In this document: in pieces, positions 54,229-64,000 of the stretch
How positions within the stretch are numbered: position 1 is the first letter of the stretch
Layout of the letters: each line of letters begins with the position of its first letter
From: Hymenopus coronatus
Taxonomy: Eukaryota > Arthropoda > Insecta > Mantodea > Hymenopodidae
Assembly (NCBI GenBank): GCA_030762935.1
Contig: CM060887.1
Span: forward strand, 12,020,501-12,084,500
Reading direction: 5' to 3'
DNA length: 64,000 nt
The notes under the pieces: model-generated
The model's input: the letters and a program-made list of their open reading frames with translations, nothing else
Told to the model about the DNA's origin: nothing
Database searches by the model: none
Made by a program: the position numbers and the translations under genes

Positions 54229-54670
54229 AGCAATATTTCGGAAATGGGAAATCCACAAAAAGAGTATGACTTACATTGAATGTTTTAACGAGCTCTATCT
54301 TTTTTGTATTGTTATCTTTTGTCTATCTATGGTTTACCAGTTATGCAAAATTCATCCGGAATGAAGAGGTCTTCAGAGGCTATTCCCAGAAAATTCAAGA
54401 TATACATTATATTTGTCGTGTAAATATCCTTAATACACGGCATTTTAATGAAAATCGTTAGAGCTGTTTTTGAGAAAATCAAACTTTTCGATAAATCTTC
54501 CAAGTAAAAGGTTGGAGAATTTTCCTGAAAATCTTAGTGTCGCATTCATTAGAGATGCTTAACTTAAATACCAAATATACTTAAATACTATGTATAACGG
54601 GGTTTTCTTTTTTGAGTTATGCTGCCCGCAGATACACACAAGGACCTTTCCCTAAAATTGCTTTTCTTAT
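54229..54670 (+). repeat. HPR copy, outer, middle part
   Basis: Starts CAATATTTCGGAAATGGGAA, overlapping by about 35 bp in element coordinates with the end of 53097-53392, so the insertion was not perfectly simple. Runs to CCTAAAATTGCTTTTCTTA. Confidence 0.8.
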
Positions 54671-55540
54671 TTTTACTTTCTCTATACGTACTATGTGCAT
54701 TGTGTATAGAAAAGGTATTGCACTCCACCCAAAATTTCGATGCCGAGATTTCACCGGAAATATATGTTTTAGGGTCCCCTGTAACTCAAAAAAGCGTTTT
54801 CAGAAAAAGGTCCGTGTTTGTGTGTATCCGTGTGTCTGTGAACACGATAGCTCAAAAACGAAAAGTCGGTTAGATACCAAAGTTGGTATTTAAGTTTATT
54901 ATCTTCCTAGGATGAGACACGAAGATTTTGAGAAAAATCCCCCCACCCCAAACTACCCTTTGCACCGAACTTTTTTTTCGAAAATTTTGATTTTCTCAAA
55001 AATGGCTCTAACGATTTGGATTTAAATTTCGTATATTAAAGATATTTACCTGACAATTAAAACGTATATCTTCAATTTTCTGTGATTAGTCTCTGAAGAC
55101 TACTTTATTCTGGATGAATTTTACGGAATTTTGCATAACTGCTAAACCGTAAGAGTGGACAAAAACTTACAACACAAAAATGTAGAGCACCTTAAAACAC
55201 ACAATTTATCTTATATACACTTTTTTCGTGGAGTTGATCGTTTTTGAGATACTCCTTTATTTTGGTTTCTGCTTTAAAAAACTTATACTTTTCTCATACA
55301 GGAATTTGTCAACTCCTGTCCATACAAACAAAGGAACTTCAGTCACATAGCAACCAGCCTTTGACTGTTAGTTTAACCTAGGGTACTCCCTTATTTTACT
55401 TCTACTTACAAGGAAGCAAGTAATAGGACTATTTCTGCTGATTTTTTCTAGATTGGTATGAAGTAAATAGAAGCATCAGCTTTGTAACAATAATTTGTTT
55501 TAGAGAAATAGAGAAAGTCATGTGAATGGAACACATCAGT
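54671..55540 (-). mobile_element. HPR copy, subfamily A, full length, nested
   Basis: An 870-bp copy in the opposite orientation, TTTTTACTTTCTCTATACGT to GGAACACATCAG, placed in the T run that precedes the 3' terminal part of the outer copy. Confidence 0.92.
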
Positions 55541-55544
55541 TTTT

Positions 55545-55667
55545 TTTTATTTATTTATTAAAACGTGTATTTCCGTGAAATTTCGGTGTCTAATTTTTGG
55601 GTGGAATACAATACATTCTCTATCTTCTGTGAACATTATACAAATGTACTTGCTAGAGAAAGTAAAC
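55545..55667 (+). repeat. HPR copy, outer, 3' end
   Basis: TTATTAAAACGTGTATTTCC to TGCTAGAGAAAGTAAAC, closing the outer copy that began at 53097. Confidence 0.8.
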
Positions 55668-55688
55668 TATATATAGCTAATATATATG

Positions 55689-56249
55689 AATGCCATCTAG
55701 AAAGTAGCAGACGATTTGGCATAATTAAAGAATAAGGAAAGACATCAACACAAAACTTTATTTAAAAACCACCAAAGATCTGAGCCATTAAGTCACTGCC
55801 ATTTTGAGGTCTTCATTGGTTGGGAAATCTTTTTTACCCCAAAGTGAAATCCCAGTTTTTCCGAATTCTTTTATTAATATTTCCTTTCAACTCCTCCGGT
55901 CTTTGTTGTGCTCACTGGCTCTTCCTTGATTACTCGTAAGTTATGCGTCGTTTCCTCACTGGAGATTCGTTCACTGCATTATCACTATACACTTCCGTTA
56001 TTGCCTATAAAATTCGATTGGCTGAACATTTTGTGCATTCAAAAAACGAATAAGTTTAATGGCGGTAGAAAAGTTTAATATCGGCATTGAAGAACTGGTA
56101 CCACGTGATAATAAATGTCTTAACAGAATGGAAATTACGTTGAAAAATAGGGTAATGTACTGAAACTTTGTAAATAAAGTTATGTGTTTATATCTTTCTT
56201 TGTTATTTAGTTAGGCCAAATCGTTCGTTACTTTCTGTATGGCCCTCGT
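55689..56249. mobile_element. Mariner derivative 3, deleted and rearranged
   Basis: Terminal repeats TGCCATCTAGAAAGTAGCAG, ACGATTTGGCATAA and, inverted, TTAGGCCAAATCGTTCGTTA, CTTTCTGTATGGCCCTCG. On the minus strand the N-terminal IRFLNAQNVQPIEFYRQ (56063-56000) leads to EELKGNINKRIRKNWDFTL and straight to KKDFPTNEDLKMAVT. On the plus strand GIEELVPRDNKCLN (about 56083-56125) and, after a frameshift, the QNGNYVEK end are read. The transposase parts thus face different ways. Confidence 0.85.
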
Positions 56250-56319
56250 GTAGTGTCTCATAACTAATGTCATATTTTAAGAAAAAACAGTGATTTGAAA
56301 CATGTTCTGACAAGCAATT

Positions 56320-57353
56320 ACTAATCTTCAAAGTACAGGTCATTAGATTTTATGGTCTTGAGCCATCTTTTAGCGAGGTTTATTACCCCGCGATAGTACC
56401 AGTCTCTGGTTTTTGATGCGAAGAATTCGGTGAGATCCACTTGCACTGCTTCAATGTTGTCAAAATTTCTTCCACGAAGAAAATGGGCCATGGATCGAAA
56501 AAGGATGATAATCTGATGGGGCAGGATCAGGGCTGTATGCTGCTTGTGGTAGCAGTTTGATTCCTGCCAATTCCTGATTTTTTTTCCATGGTTGTTCGTG
56601 CAGTAGGGGGTCTTACATTGTTCTGTTGCAATAGAATTCTATTTCGGTTAACTAATGCTGGGTGTCTCCGTCTCAAAATTTCATGAACTCGTTCCAGTTG
56701 TTGAGAATAAAAAGCCGCATCAATCGCCCGCCCGTTTGGAACAAACTCCCAGGGAATCACACCTTACAAATTTCACCAGACACACAACATTACTTTGGGA
56801 CCGAATCAATTTTTTTTAACGATGACTTTGGCAGGTTGGCTGGGATCAAGCCACTGTTTCGAGGCATCAGGTTTTCGGTAATATACCCATTTTTCATCAC
56901 GAGTGACAATTCTGACAAATCTATCATCCATGGGATTACGGATAAGCTGATGACAGATATCCACTCTACGCTGAGCCTGTTGAGGTGTCAGTTCATGAGG
57001 TACAGATCTACAGCTTCTGTATGATTTTCCCAGTGTCTTAATATGGCATGTATGGTATCTTTTGATGCACCAAGTTCTTCTGAAATCCTACGGATACTTT
57101 TTTGCTGATTTTCTCGCAAAACTTGGCGTGTATCCTCAATATTCCATACTTTAGGTCTTCCAGAACGTGGTAAATCTTTAGTGTTTTCGTCTCCATTGTT
57201 GAAACTTAGGAACCATCGTTGTGCCACACGCTCACTAACGACACCTTCTCCTTCCACTGCACATATTCTTCGAGCTGCGGCAGCGGCTTTATAATCTTAT
57301 TTCCAGTAGTGCTTTAGAAGAACTTTAGAAAGTTCAAACTTTATTATCTCCAT
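56320..57353 (-). pseudogene. Mariner transposase, near full length, inactivated
   Basis: Read from ATG at 57353 to the stop at 56320 (ending NDLYFED). The N-terminal helix-turn-helix part contains ERVAQRWFLSFNNGDENT and RSGRPKVW. The central part has IPWEFVPNGRAIDAAFYSQQ, typical of mariner before the second catalytic motif. That motif reads QNNVRPPTA where HDNARPHTA is usual, so the aspartate is lost. The third motif YSPDPAPSD keeps its aspartates. A stop occurs about 18 codons after the ATG, and there are at least two frameshifts. It is a different lineage from mariners 1-3; flanking terminal repeats were not identified. Confidence 0.9.
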
Positions 57354-57511
57354 TTTGTGATTATTTATTAAACTGAAGTTTGATACACGCTCGCAATGTA
57401 CGCAACACTAGCCATTGCATCCTGTAAATAAGATTACCAAACCAAACCAAACAAACCCTATATATTTTCAAAACACCAAAATCAAAAAAACATTACTTAT
57501 TAGACAAACTA

Positions 57512-58087
<576 letters not shown>

Positions 58088-58832
58088 TTTACTCTCTTTA
58101 CACGTCTATGTACATAGTGTATAGAGAAGGTATTGTATTCCACCCAAAAATTCGATACCAAGATTTCACCGGAAATAACTGTTTTAGTGTCCCTGTATAA
58201 AAAAACATTTTTAGAAAAAGAACACAATAACTCAAAAACGAAAAGTCGGTAACATACCAAACTTGGTATTTAAGTTTACCATCTTCTAGAGACAGGACAC
58301 GAAACTTTTGAGAAAAATCCCCACACCCCAAACTTCACTTTACATGGAAAAAATTTCGAAATTTTTGATTTTCTCAAAAATAGTTGTAACAATTTTGATT
58401 AAAATACCGTATAATAACTTACATGGCAAATAAAATGTATAACTTGAATTTTCTGAGAATAGCCTCTAAAGACGTCTTTATTCTGGAGGAATTTTTCTGG
58501 ATTTTGTGCAACTAGTAAACAGTAAGAAATAGGCAAGAACTTGTTACGCAAAAAATGTAGATCTCCTTAAAATATACAATTTATGTCATATACTTTTTTT
58601 TCCCTGCATTTCTGAGATATTCCTTGTTATTTGTTTCAGATTTAAAATACCTAAAACTTTACTCACCCGAAAATGTATGAAGTCCTGGCCATGCATAGAA
58701 ACGGAACATGGCAACCAGTTTTTAAAAGATGTTACTATCGTTTTAGCCTAGTTAAACGTTGTTTACCTTCTACTTACAAGGAAACAAGTAATTAAGATAA
58801 TTTCTGCTAATGTTTGTCTCGATTAGCATAGT
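58088..58832 (-). repeat. HPR copy, outer, lacking the 5' end
   Basis: Starts TTTACTCTCTTTACACGTCT, core TATGTACATAGTGTATAG, and runs to TCTCGATTAGCATAG. Its 5' end is probably the scrap at 60158-60200. Confidence 0.85.
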
Positions 58833-59361
58833 TTTTAGTTTCTCTACACGTACTATGTAGAGTGCATAGCAAAGGTTATATAATGTACCCAAAAATTCGA
58901 TACCGAGTTTTCACCGGAAATACATGTTTTAGGACCCCCTAAGTCCAAAAAAATCAGTTTTAGAAAAATGTCCGTGTGTCTGTATGTCTGTGAGCAGCAT
59001 AGCTCAAAAACTTTAAATACCAAACTTGATATTTAAGTTAATAATGTCCAAAGGATGTGACACGAAAATTTTCGAGAAAATCCCCCCCTCAACTACCCTT
59101 TACATGGAAAACATTTCGAAATGTTGATTTTCTCAAAAATGGCTCTAACAATTTTGATTAAAATATCGTATATTAAAGATATTTACCTGACAACTAATAT
59201 GTATGTCTTGAATTTTCTGGGAATAGCCTCTGAAGACTACTTTATTCTGGATGAATTTTACGGAATTTTGTATAAACTGACAAACCGTAAGAAATAGACA
59301 AAAACTTTCTTAATAGAGATGTAGAACACGTTGAAACACACCATTTATGTTATATATGCTT
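58833..59361 (-). repeat. HPR 3' two-thirds, nested
   Basis: TTTTTAGTTTCTCTACACGT to ACCATTTATGTTATATATGC, cut in the T run by the next copy; the 5' third is missing. Confidence 0.85.
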
Positions 59362-60157
59362 TTTACTTTTTCTATACGCATTATGTACATAGTGTATAGA
59401 GAAGGTATTGCACAAAAAGGTCCGTGTGTCAGTGTGTCCGTGTGTCTGTCAACACGATAACTCAAAAACGAAAAGTCGGTAAAATACCAAACTTGGTATT
59501 TAAGTTTAGTATCTTCCAGGGATGCGACACGAAGATTTTGAGCAAAATACCCCACCCCCAACTACCCTTTACATGGAACTTTTTTCGAAAATTTTGATTT
59601 TCTAAAAAATGGCTCTACCGATTTTGATTAAAATATCGTGTATTAAAGATATTTATCTGACAATTAAAATGTATATCTTCCATTTTCTGGGAATAACCTC
59701 TAAAGACCTCTTTGTTCACGATGATTTTTATTGAATTTTGCGTAACTGGTAAACTATAAGGGATAGACAAAAGCGTAATAAACAAAAAACGTAGAGCACA
59801 TTAAAACATACAATTTATGTTACATACCTTTTTTCGTGGACTTGATCGTTTATAAGATATTCCTTGTTTTTAGTTTCAGCTTTGAAAAACTTAATACTTT
59901 TTTTTCTCATACAGGAATTTGTCAATCCTGTCCCCACAAACAAAGGAATTTCAGTCACTTAGCAACCAGACTCTCACTCTAACCTATGGTAGTTCCCTTA
60001 TTTCGCTACCACTTACAAGGAAGCAAGTAATAAGACTGTATTTTTTGTTGTTGTTTTTTTTTTCTCAATTAGCATGAAGTAAATAGAAGCATAAGCTTGT
60101 TGAATAATATTTTCTTGCAGAGATGTAGAGAAAGTCATTTGAATGGAACACATCAGA
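59362..60157 (-). mobile_element. HPR copy with deleted CA-proximal block, nested
   Basis: TTTTTACTTTTTCTATACGC hairpin joined by GGTATTGCAC directly to AAAAAGGTCCGTGTGTCAGT, then complete to GAACACATCAGA. The deleted 110 bp lie between the hairpin and the CA run. Confidence 0.88.
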
Positions 60158-60200
60158 TATTTTTTGTAGAAGAGGTAGAGAATGCCATGTGAATGTCAGA
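60158..60200 (-). repeat. HPR 5' scrap
   Basis: TAGAAGAGGTAGAGAATGCC and ATGTGAATG match the family 5' end and probably finish the copy begun at 58088. Confidence 0.65.
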
Positions 60201-60424
60201 GATGGGATTGTTGTGTTATACATACATATTTTACATCCAGTGTTTGTTACAGCAGTGCACGTGAAAACTTCAAAGAAGTCCCCTTAACAGAGAAAGTTTG
60301 AGCAGACTGGTTTCTGTCGTCTTTCTGCATAAAGTTTTAGGTCACTTGGATGTTTTTAATTCCAGTTTCCACCTCATTCCAGCCTATGATAGAAGTAAAG
60401 AAACACAATATTTTAGCAAATACC

Positions 60425-60483
60425 TTATGTGTTCCATTCACATGTATTTATCTGTTCTGTAAATTGACTTTTCTTACCAAGGA
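60425..60483 (+). repeat. HPR 5' scrap
   Basis: CTTATGTGTTCCATTCACAT is an unmistakable 5' end; similarity stops within 40 bp. Confidence 0.75.
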
Positions 60484-60686
60484 TTTTTACTTTCTCTTCA
60501 CTTACTACGTACATAGTGTATAGAGATGCTATTGTATTTAACCCAAAAACTCGATACTGAGATTTCACTGGAAATAAATGTTTTGCGTCCCCTGAATTTA
60601 AAAAAAAAAAAAAAAAAAGCATTTTAGAAAAAAAATCCGCGTGTGTATGTGAGTGTGTGTGTCTGTGGACAGCATATCTAAAAAAT
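60484..60686 (-). repeat. HPR copy, outer, left part
   Basis: TTTTTACTTTCTCTTCACTT through an A18 run and a GT-rich block to AGCATATCTAAAAA, interrupted by a plus-strand copy. Confidence 0.85.
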
Positions 60687-61561
60687 CTTATATGTTCCAT
60701 TCGCATGACTTTCTCTACATCTTTACAACAAATTATTGTTAAAAACGTCTGATTTCTATTTACTTCATGCTAATCGAGAAAACATTAGCAGAAATAGTGT
60801 TATTACTTGCTTCCTTGTAGGTAGAAGCGAAATAAGGGAGTACCATAGGTTATATTGATGGTCAAAAGCTGATTGCTATGTAACTGAAGTTCCTTTGTTT
60901 GTATGGACAGGAGTTCATAAAGTCTTATATGAGAAAAGTATGTTTTTATAGCTGAAAACAAAAACAAGGAATATCTCAAAAACAATCAACTCTGCGAAAA
61001 AAATGTATATAACATAAATTGTGTGTTTTAAAGTGTTCTACATTTGTTGTGTGGTAAGTTTTTATCCATCTCTTACGGTTTAGCGGTTATGCAAAATTCC
61101 GTAAAATTGATCAAGAATAAAGTAGTCTTCAGAGGCTATTCCCAGAAAATTCAAGATATACATTTTATTTTTCAGGTAAATATCTTTAATATACGACATG
61201 TTAATCAAAATCGTTAGACCCATTTTTTAGAAAATCAAAATTTTCGAAAAAGTTCTATGTAAAGGGTAGTTTGGGGTGGGCGGATTTTTCTCAAAATCTT
61301 CGTGTCGCATCCCTGGAAGATACTAAACTTAAATACCAAGTTTGGTATTTTACTGACCTTTCGTTTTTGAGTTATCGTGTTCACAGAAACACGGACACAC
61401 TGACACACGGACACACACTGACCTTTTTCTGAAAATATTTTTTTTTTTGATACAGAGGACCCTAAAACATATTTCCGGTGTAATCTCGGTATCGAATTTT
61501 TGGGTGGAGTGCAATGCCTTCTCTATGCACTATGTACATAGTGCGTATAGAGAAAGTAAAA
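60687..61561 (+). mobile_element. HPR copy, subfamily A, full length, nested
   Basis: An 875-bp copy, TCTTATATGTTCCATTCGCA to GTATAGAGAAAGTAAAA, sitting in the CTCAAAAA/CGAAAAG site of the outer copy. Confidence 0.93.
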
Positions 61562-62174
61562 ACGAAAAGTCCATTAAAAACAAACTTGGTATTTAGGTTT
61601 GGTATCTTCCAAGGATGCGAGACGAAGATTTTCAAGAAAATCCCCCCCCAACTACCTTTTACATGGTACTTTTTTCGAAAGTTTTTATATTCTCAAAAAT
61701 GACTCTAAGGATTTTGATTAAAGTATCGTATATTAAAGATATTTATCTAACAAATAAAATGTATATTTTGATTTTTCTGGGAATACCTTCTGAAGACATC
61801 TTTATTCTAGATGAATTTTAAGGAATTTTGTATAACTGCTAAACCGTAAGAGATAGACAAAAACTTACCACACAAAAAAGGTAGAGCACGTTAAAACACA
61901 CAATTTATGCAATTTACATATTTTTTCGTGCAGTTGATTGTTTTTTTAGATATTTCTTGTTTTGGTTTCAGCTTTGAAAAACTTATACTTTTCTCATACA
62001 GGAATTTGTCAACTCCTGTCCATACAAACAAAGAAACGTCAGTCACATAGCATAGTAAGACTATTTATGTTAATTTTTTCTCGACTAGAATGAATTAAAT
62101 AGAAGCATAAGCTTTTTAATAATCATTTTTTTTTGCAGAGATGTAGAGAAAGTCATGTGAATGGAACACATTAG
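61562..62174 (-). repeat. HPR copy, outer, right part
   Basis: Continues CGAAAAGTCCATTAAAAACA to GGAACACATTAGA. About 80 bp before the 5' end are deleted (CATAGCATAGTAAGAC join). Confidence 0.88.
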
Positions 62175-62280
62175 ATTTTTTCTAATAAAGCTATTTTTGT
62201 GTTCAGAGGACCCCAAAACGTGCATTGTTAGTGATATCTCGGTACGAATTTTTGTATGAAATACAATATTTGTCTATCTA
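62175..62280 (+). repeat. HPR 3' scrap
   Basis: TTTTTGTGTTCAGAGGACCC and GTGATATCTCGGTACGAATT, ending without hairpin near TTTGTCTATCTAAG. Confidence 0.7.
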
Positions 62281-62692
62281 AGTAATAATCTTTATTTCCA
62301 GTATGCCATAGCAGTAAGGTTGAGAAGAAGCCTTTTATTAAAAACTTTCCTATCGTAATTTCTAAAGTGCTAATTGCTGTTCATGAGAAACCTATCATTT
62401 CTCATAATACATAGTTTACACTCGTACAGAGTAATTGCGGTATTTCTCACGTTTAACGGTTTCCCATTTTTCATTATCTCATTTCTCCTATGCAAAAGCT
62501 GTCTCCAGGTTGGCAATTAACCATGCAATCATGATTCTACGCTCTCTCCCACAGTTGCATTGCTGGTTTATTACAAGGTATTAAAGATGACTGAGAGTGA
62601 AATTTTACTAAAATCTTTCAAAAAATCAAACTCTGCCTTTTTACTCTCTCTACCTGGTAAGTACATTCCACCCCCTTATTTCTTAAAAAGCC
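62281..62692. other. Unassigned sequence with a possible HPR scrap
   Basis: An ATG at 62587 opens a frame, but TTTTTACTCTCTCTACCTGG (62638-62657) and CATTCCACCCC look like a broken HPR terminus, so the frame is probably not a gene. Confidence 0.4.
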
Positions 62693-62945
62693 CCCCCCCC
62701 CCCACCGTCTGCTACCACTACTGGTTAGTGCCGGAAAACTTGAGGAGTCTCACTTCCCCGTCAAAGCAAAGCCGAGACGTGCCCAAAAACCCATGGGTAT
62801 CGGGACCACTGCCACGTCGAGTCCAACCCACTCCCTTTCGGGAGGGGCTCAGCCCGACTACTTCTGGTCGAAGAACCACGGGTGCTGGGGTGCGCAGCGC
62901 TTGCACCGCAGCAGCTGAAGAGGTCGGAACCCCTTCCCTACGTAA
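62693..62945. other. GC-rich block of unknown origin
   Basis: About 250 bp at clearly higher GC than the window, beginning in a C13 run. Both strands are open (136 and 92 codons). TTTCGGGAGGGGCTCAGCCC and GCGCAGCGCTTGCACCGCAG are conspicuous. It could be part of a GC-rich repeat or LINE leader; no tRNA box was seen. Confidence 0.45.
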
Positions 62946-62951
62946 CCTAAG

Positions 62952-63310
62952 TATTGTACAATGTGCATAGTGTGTAGTGAAAGTACTGTATTCCACCCGA
63001 AAATTCGATACCGAGATTTCACCGCAAATACATGTCTTGAGAATCCCTCATTCCAAAAAAAATAGCATTTTTAGAAAAAGATCCATGTGCGTATGTGTGT
63101 TTCAGGAAGCATGACTCAAAAACGAAAAGAATTAAATATCAAAATTGCTATTTAAGTTTAATATCTTCAAAGAATTTCAAAATTTATCACCCGAACTAGC
63201 TTTTACATGTAAGATTTTTCGAGATTTTCGATTTTCTCAAAACTACGTCTAAACATTTTCATGAAAATGCCGGAAATTGAAGATATTAAGAGGCAAATAA
63301 AAGTATATCT
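62952..63310 (-). repeat. HPR 3' third
   Basis: From inside the hairpin (GTACAATGTGCATAGTGTGT) to AGGCAAATAAAAGTATATCT; strongly diverged. Confidence 0.8.
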
Positions 63311-63897
63311 TCAGTCTATATAATATTCATTATTGCATCCTTGCAACAACGTTGTATGCCTACTTCTAGTTCCCCACACCAGATGGCACTAAACAATAAT
63401 TAAACAAGCGAAGTGCGACTTTATCATATTCATTTATTTTCAAGCAACGCAGTTTACATTGCAGGTAAATACGAATAAGTTAATTCTCTATTTTAATAAT
63501 CATGATTTTAAAATAAATCAGGTTATTGTATACCTTAAATAGCTAATGCTTTTCTTGATTTCCAAACCCTCTCCTAACTTCATGACCCGCGAATTTGTCA
63601 TTGATTTTAAAATCACTCGTTGACTCGCATACGATAATGTATTATGCATGCGGTAATAAATTGAAAATGAAATCAAGTGTGTGCTTTGTTATTATGTCAC
63701 TATTGAAAGGTCAGATAGAACGGAAGTGTATATATTATTAATATTTACTGAACTGAGAATGTGCGAAATTTGTGTTTTGACTTTGCCACCATATCGGGTA
63801 GTTGTATTGATAGGGATTTTGCTGATTTGAATTGGAAACAAAACGCAACGTGGAGCAGAATATCGTTATTACTGTACCAGATTTGTTGCTTTACATA
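63311..63897. other. Unique-looking AT-rich sequence
   Basis: No repeat match. ACCAGATGGCAC at 63378 also occurs near 12920 in another unique stretch, which may be chance or a small repeat. No coding frame recognised. Confidence 0.4.
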
Positions 63898-64000
63898 TTT
63901 ACTTTCTCTACTACTTACCTGTAGTAAGTAGAGGAAATACTGCATTCCAACAAACATTTTGATACCGAGATTTCACTGAAAATACACGTTTTGAGACTCA
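63898..64000 (-). repeat. HPR 3' end, cut by window end
   Basis: TTTACTTTCTCTACTACTTA with a different palindrome (CTACTTACctGTAGTAAGTAG), then ACCGAGATTTCACTGAAAAT; continues beyond the window. Confidence 0.8.

Noticed and set aside
62560..62970. 136-codon plus frame with an apparent GTAAGT donor at 62657
   Set aside because: The donor lies in what looks like a broken HPR terminus (TTTTTACTCTCTCTACC...CATTCCACCCC), and the rest is a GC-rich block open on both strands.

Overview
This is animal nuclear DNA without a recognisable gene. It is AT-rich, has no long open frame, and is packed with nested transposon remains, tRNA-derived short repeats and microsatellites. Four mariner relics and two non-LTR reverse-transcriptase fragments fit an invertebrate genome, perhaps an arthropod, but I cannot name a lineage. 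Nearly all open frames of 60-140 codons are chance frames inside one repeated sequence.

The dominant component is one non-coding interspersed family, called here HPR (hairpin repeat). A full copy is about 800-910 bp. In the orientation used here (+) it starts TCTGATGTG, carries ACTTTCTCTA about 24 bp in, a conserved palindrome (AATACCAAGTTTGGTATT) at about 645, a CA-rich run at about 700-720, and ends in a hairpin followed by AGAGAAAGTAA. A hand tally gives roughly 36 kb of the 64 kb in HPR sequence, on both strands. Copies lie head-to-tail, tail-to-tail and nested in one another. Two subfamilies (A and B) differ in both arms of the terminal hairpin but keep it paired. Subterminal inverted repeats, a one-sided terminal hairpin, insertion in A/T runs without a visible target duplication, and tandem copies resemble non-autonomous Helentron-type rolling-circle elements (HINE/DINE-like). 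That classification is an inference; no Rep/helicase source is in the window.

Layout. 1-9.1 kb: HPR copies, a LINE fragment, a degenerate tetranucleotide tract, and a mariner that landed in an HPR and was itself hit by a SINE. 9.7-22.3 kb: paired and nested HPR copies, SINE-A and SINE-B. 22.3-30.2 kb: a unique stretch with an exon-like segment, an internally deleted mariner, a SINE-A with clear target duplications, and a 5'-truncated LINE. 30.3-46.9 kb: HPR with many SINEs (types B to G). 47-53 kb: a larger duplicated repeat holding a tRNA-like cloverleaf, the least repetitive DNA of the window with two possible first exons, and a 59-bp satellite. 53-64 kb: deeply nested HPR copies, two more mariner relics, a long GA microsatellite and a GC-rich block.

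No gene works with another here. What can be read is a history of insertions: HPR into HPR, mariner into HPR, and SINE into both. The four exon candidates (22.36, 36.05, 49.43 and 51.8 kb) are weak and would need transcript evidence.
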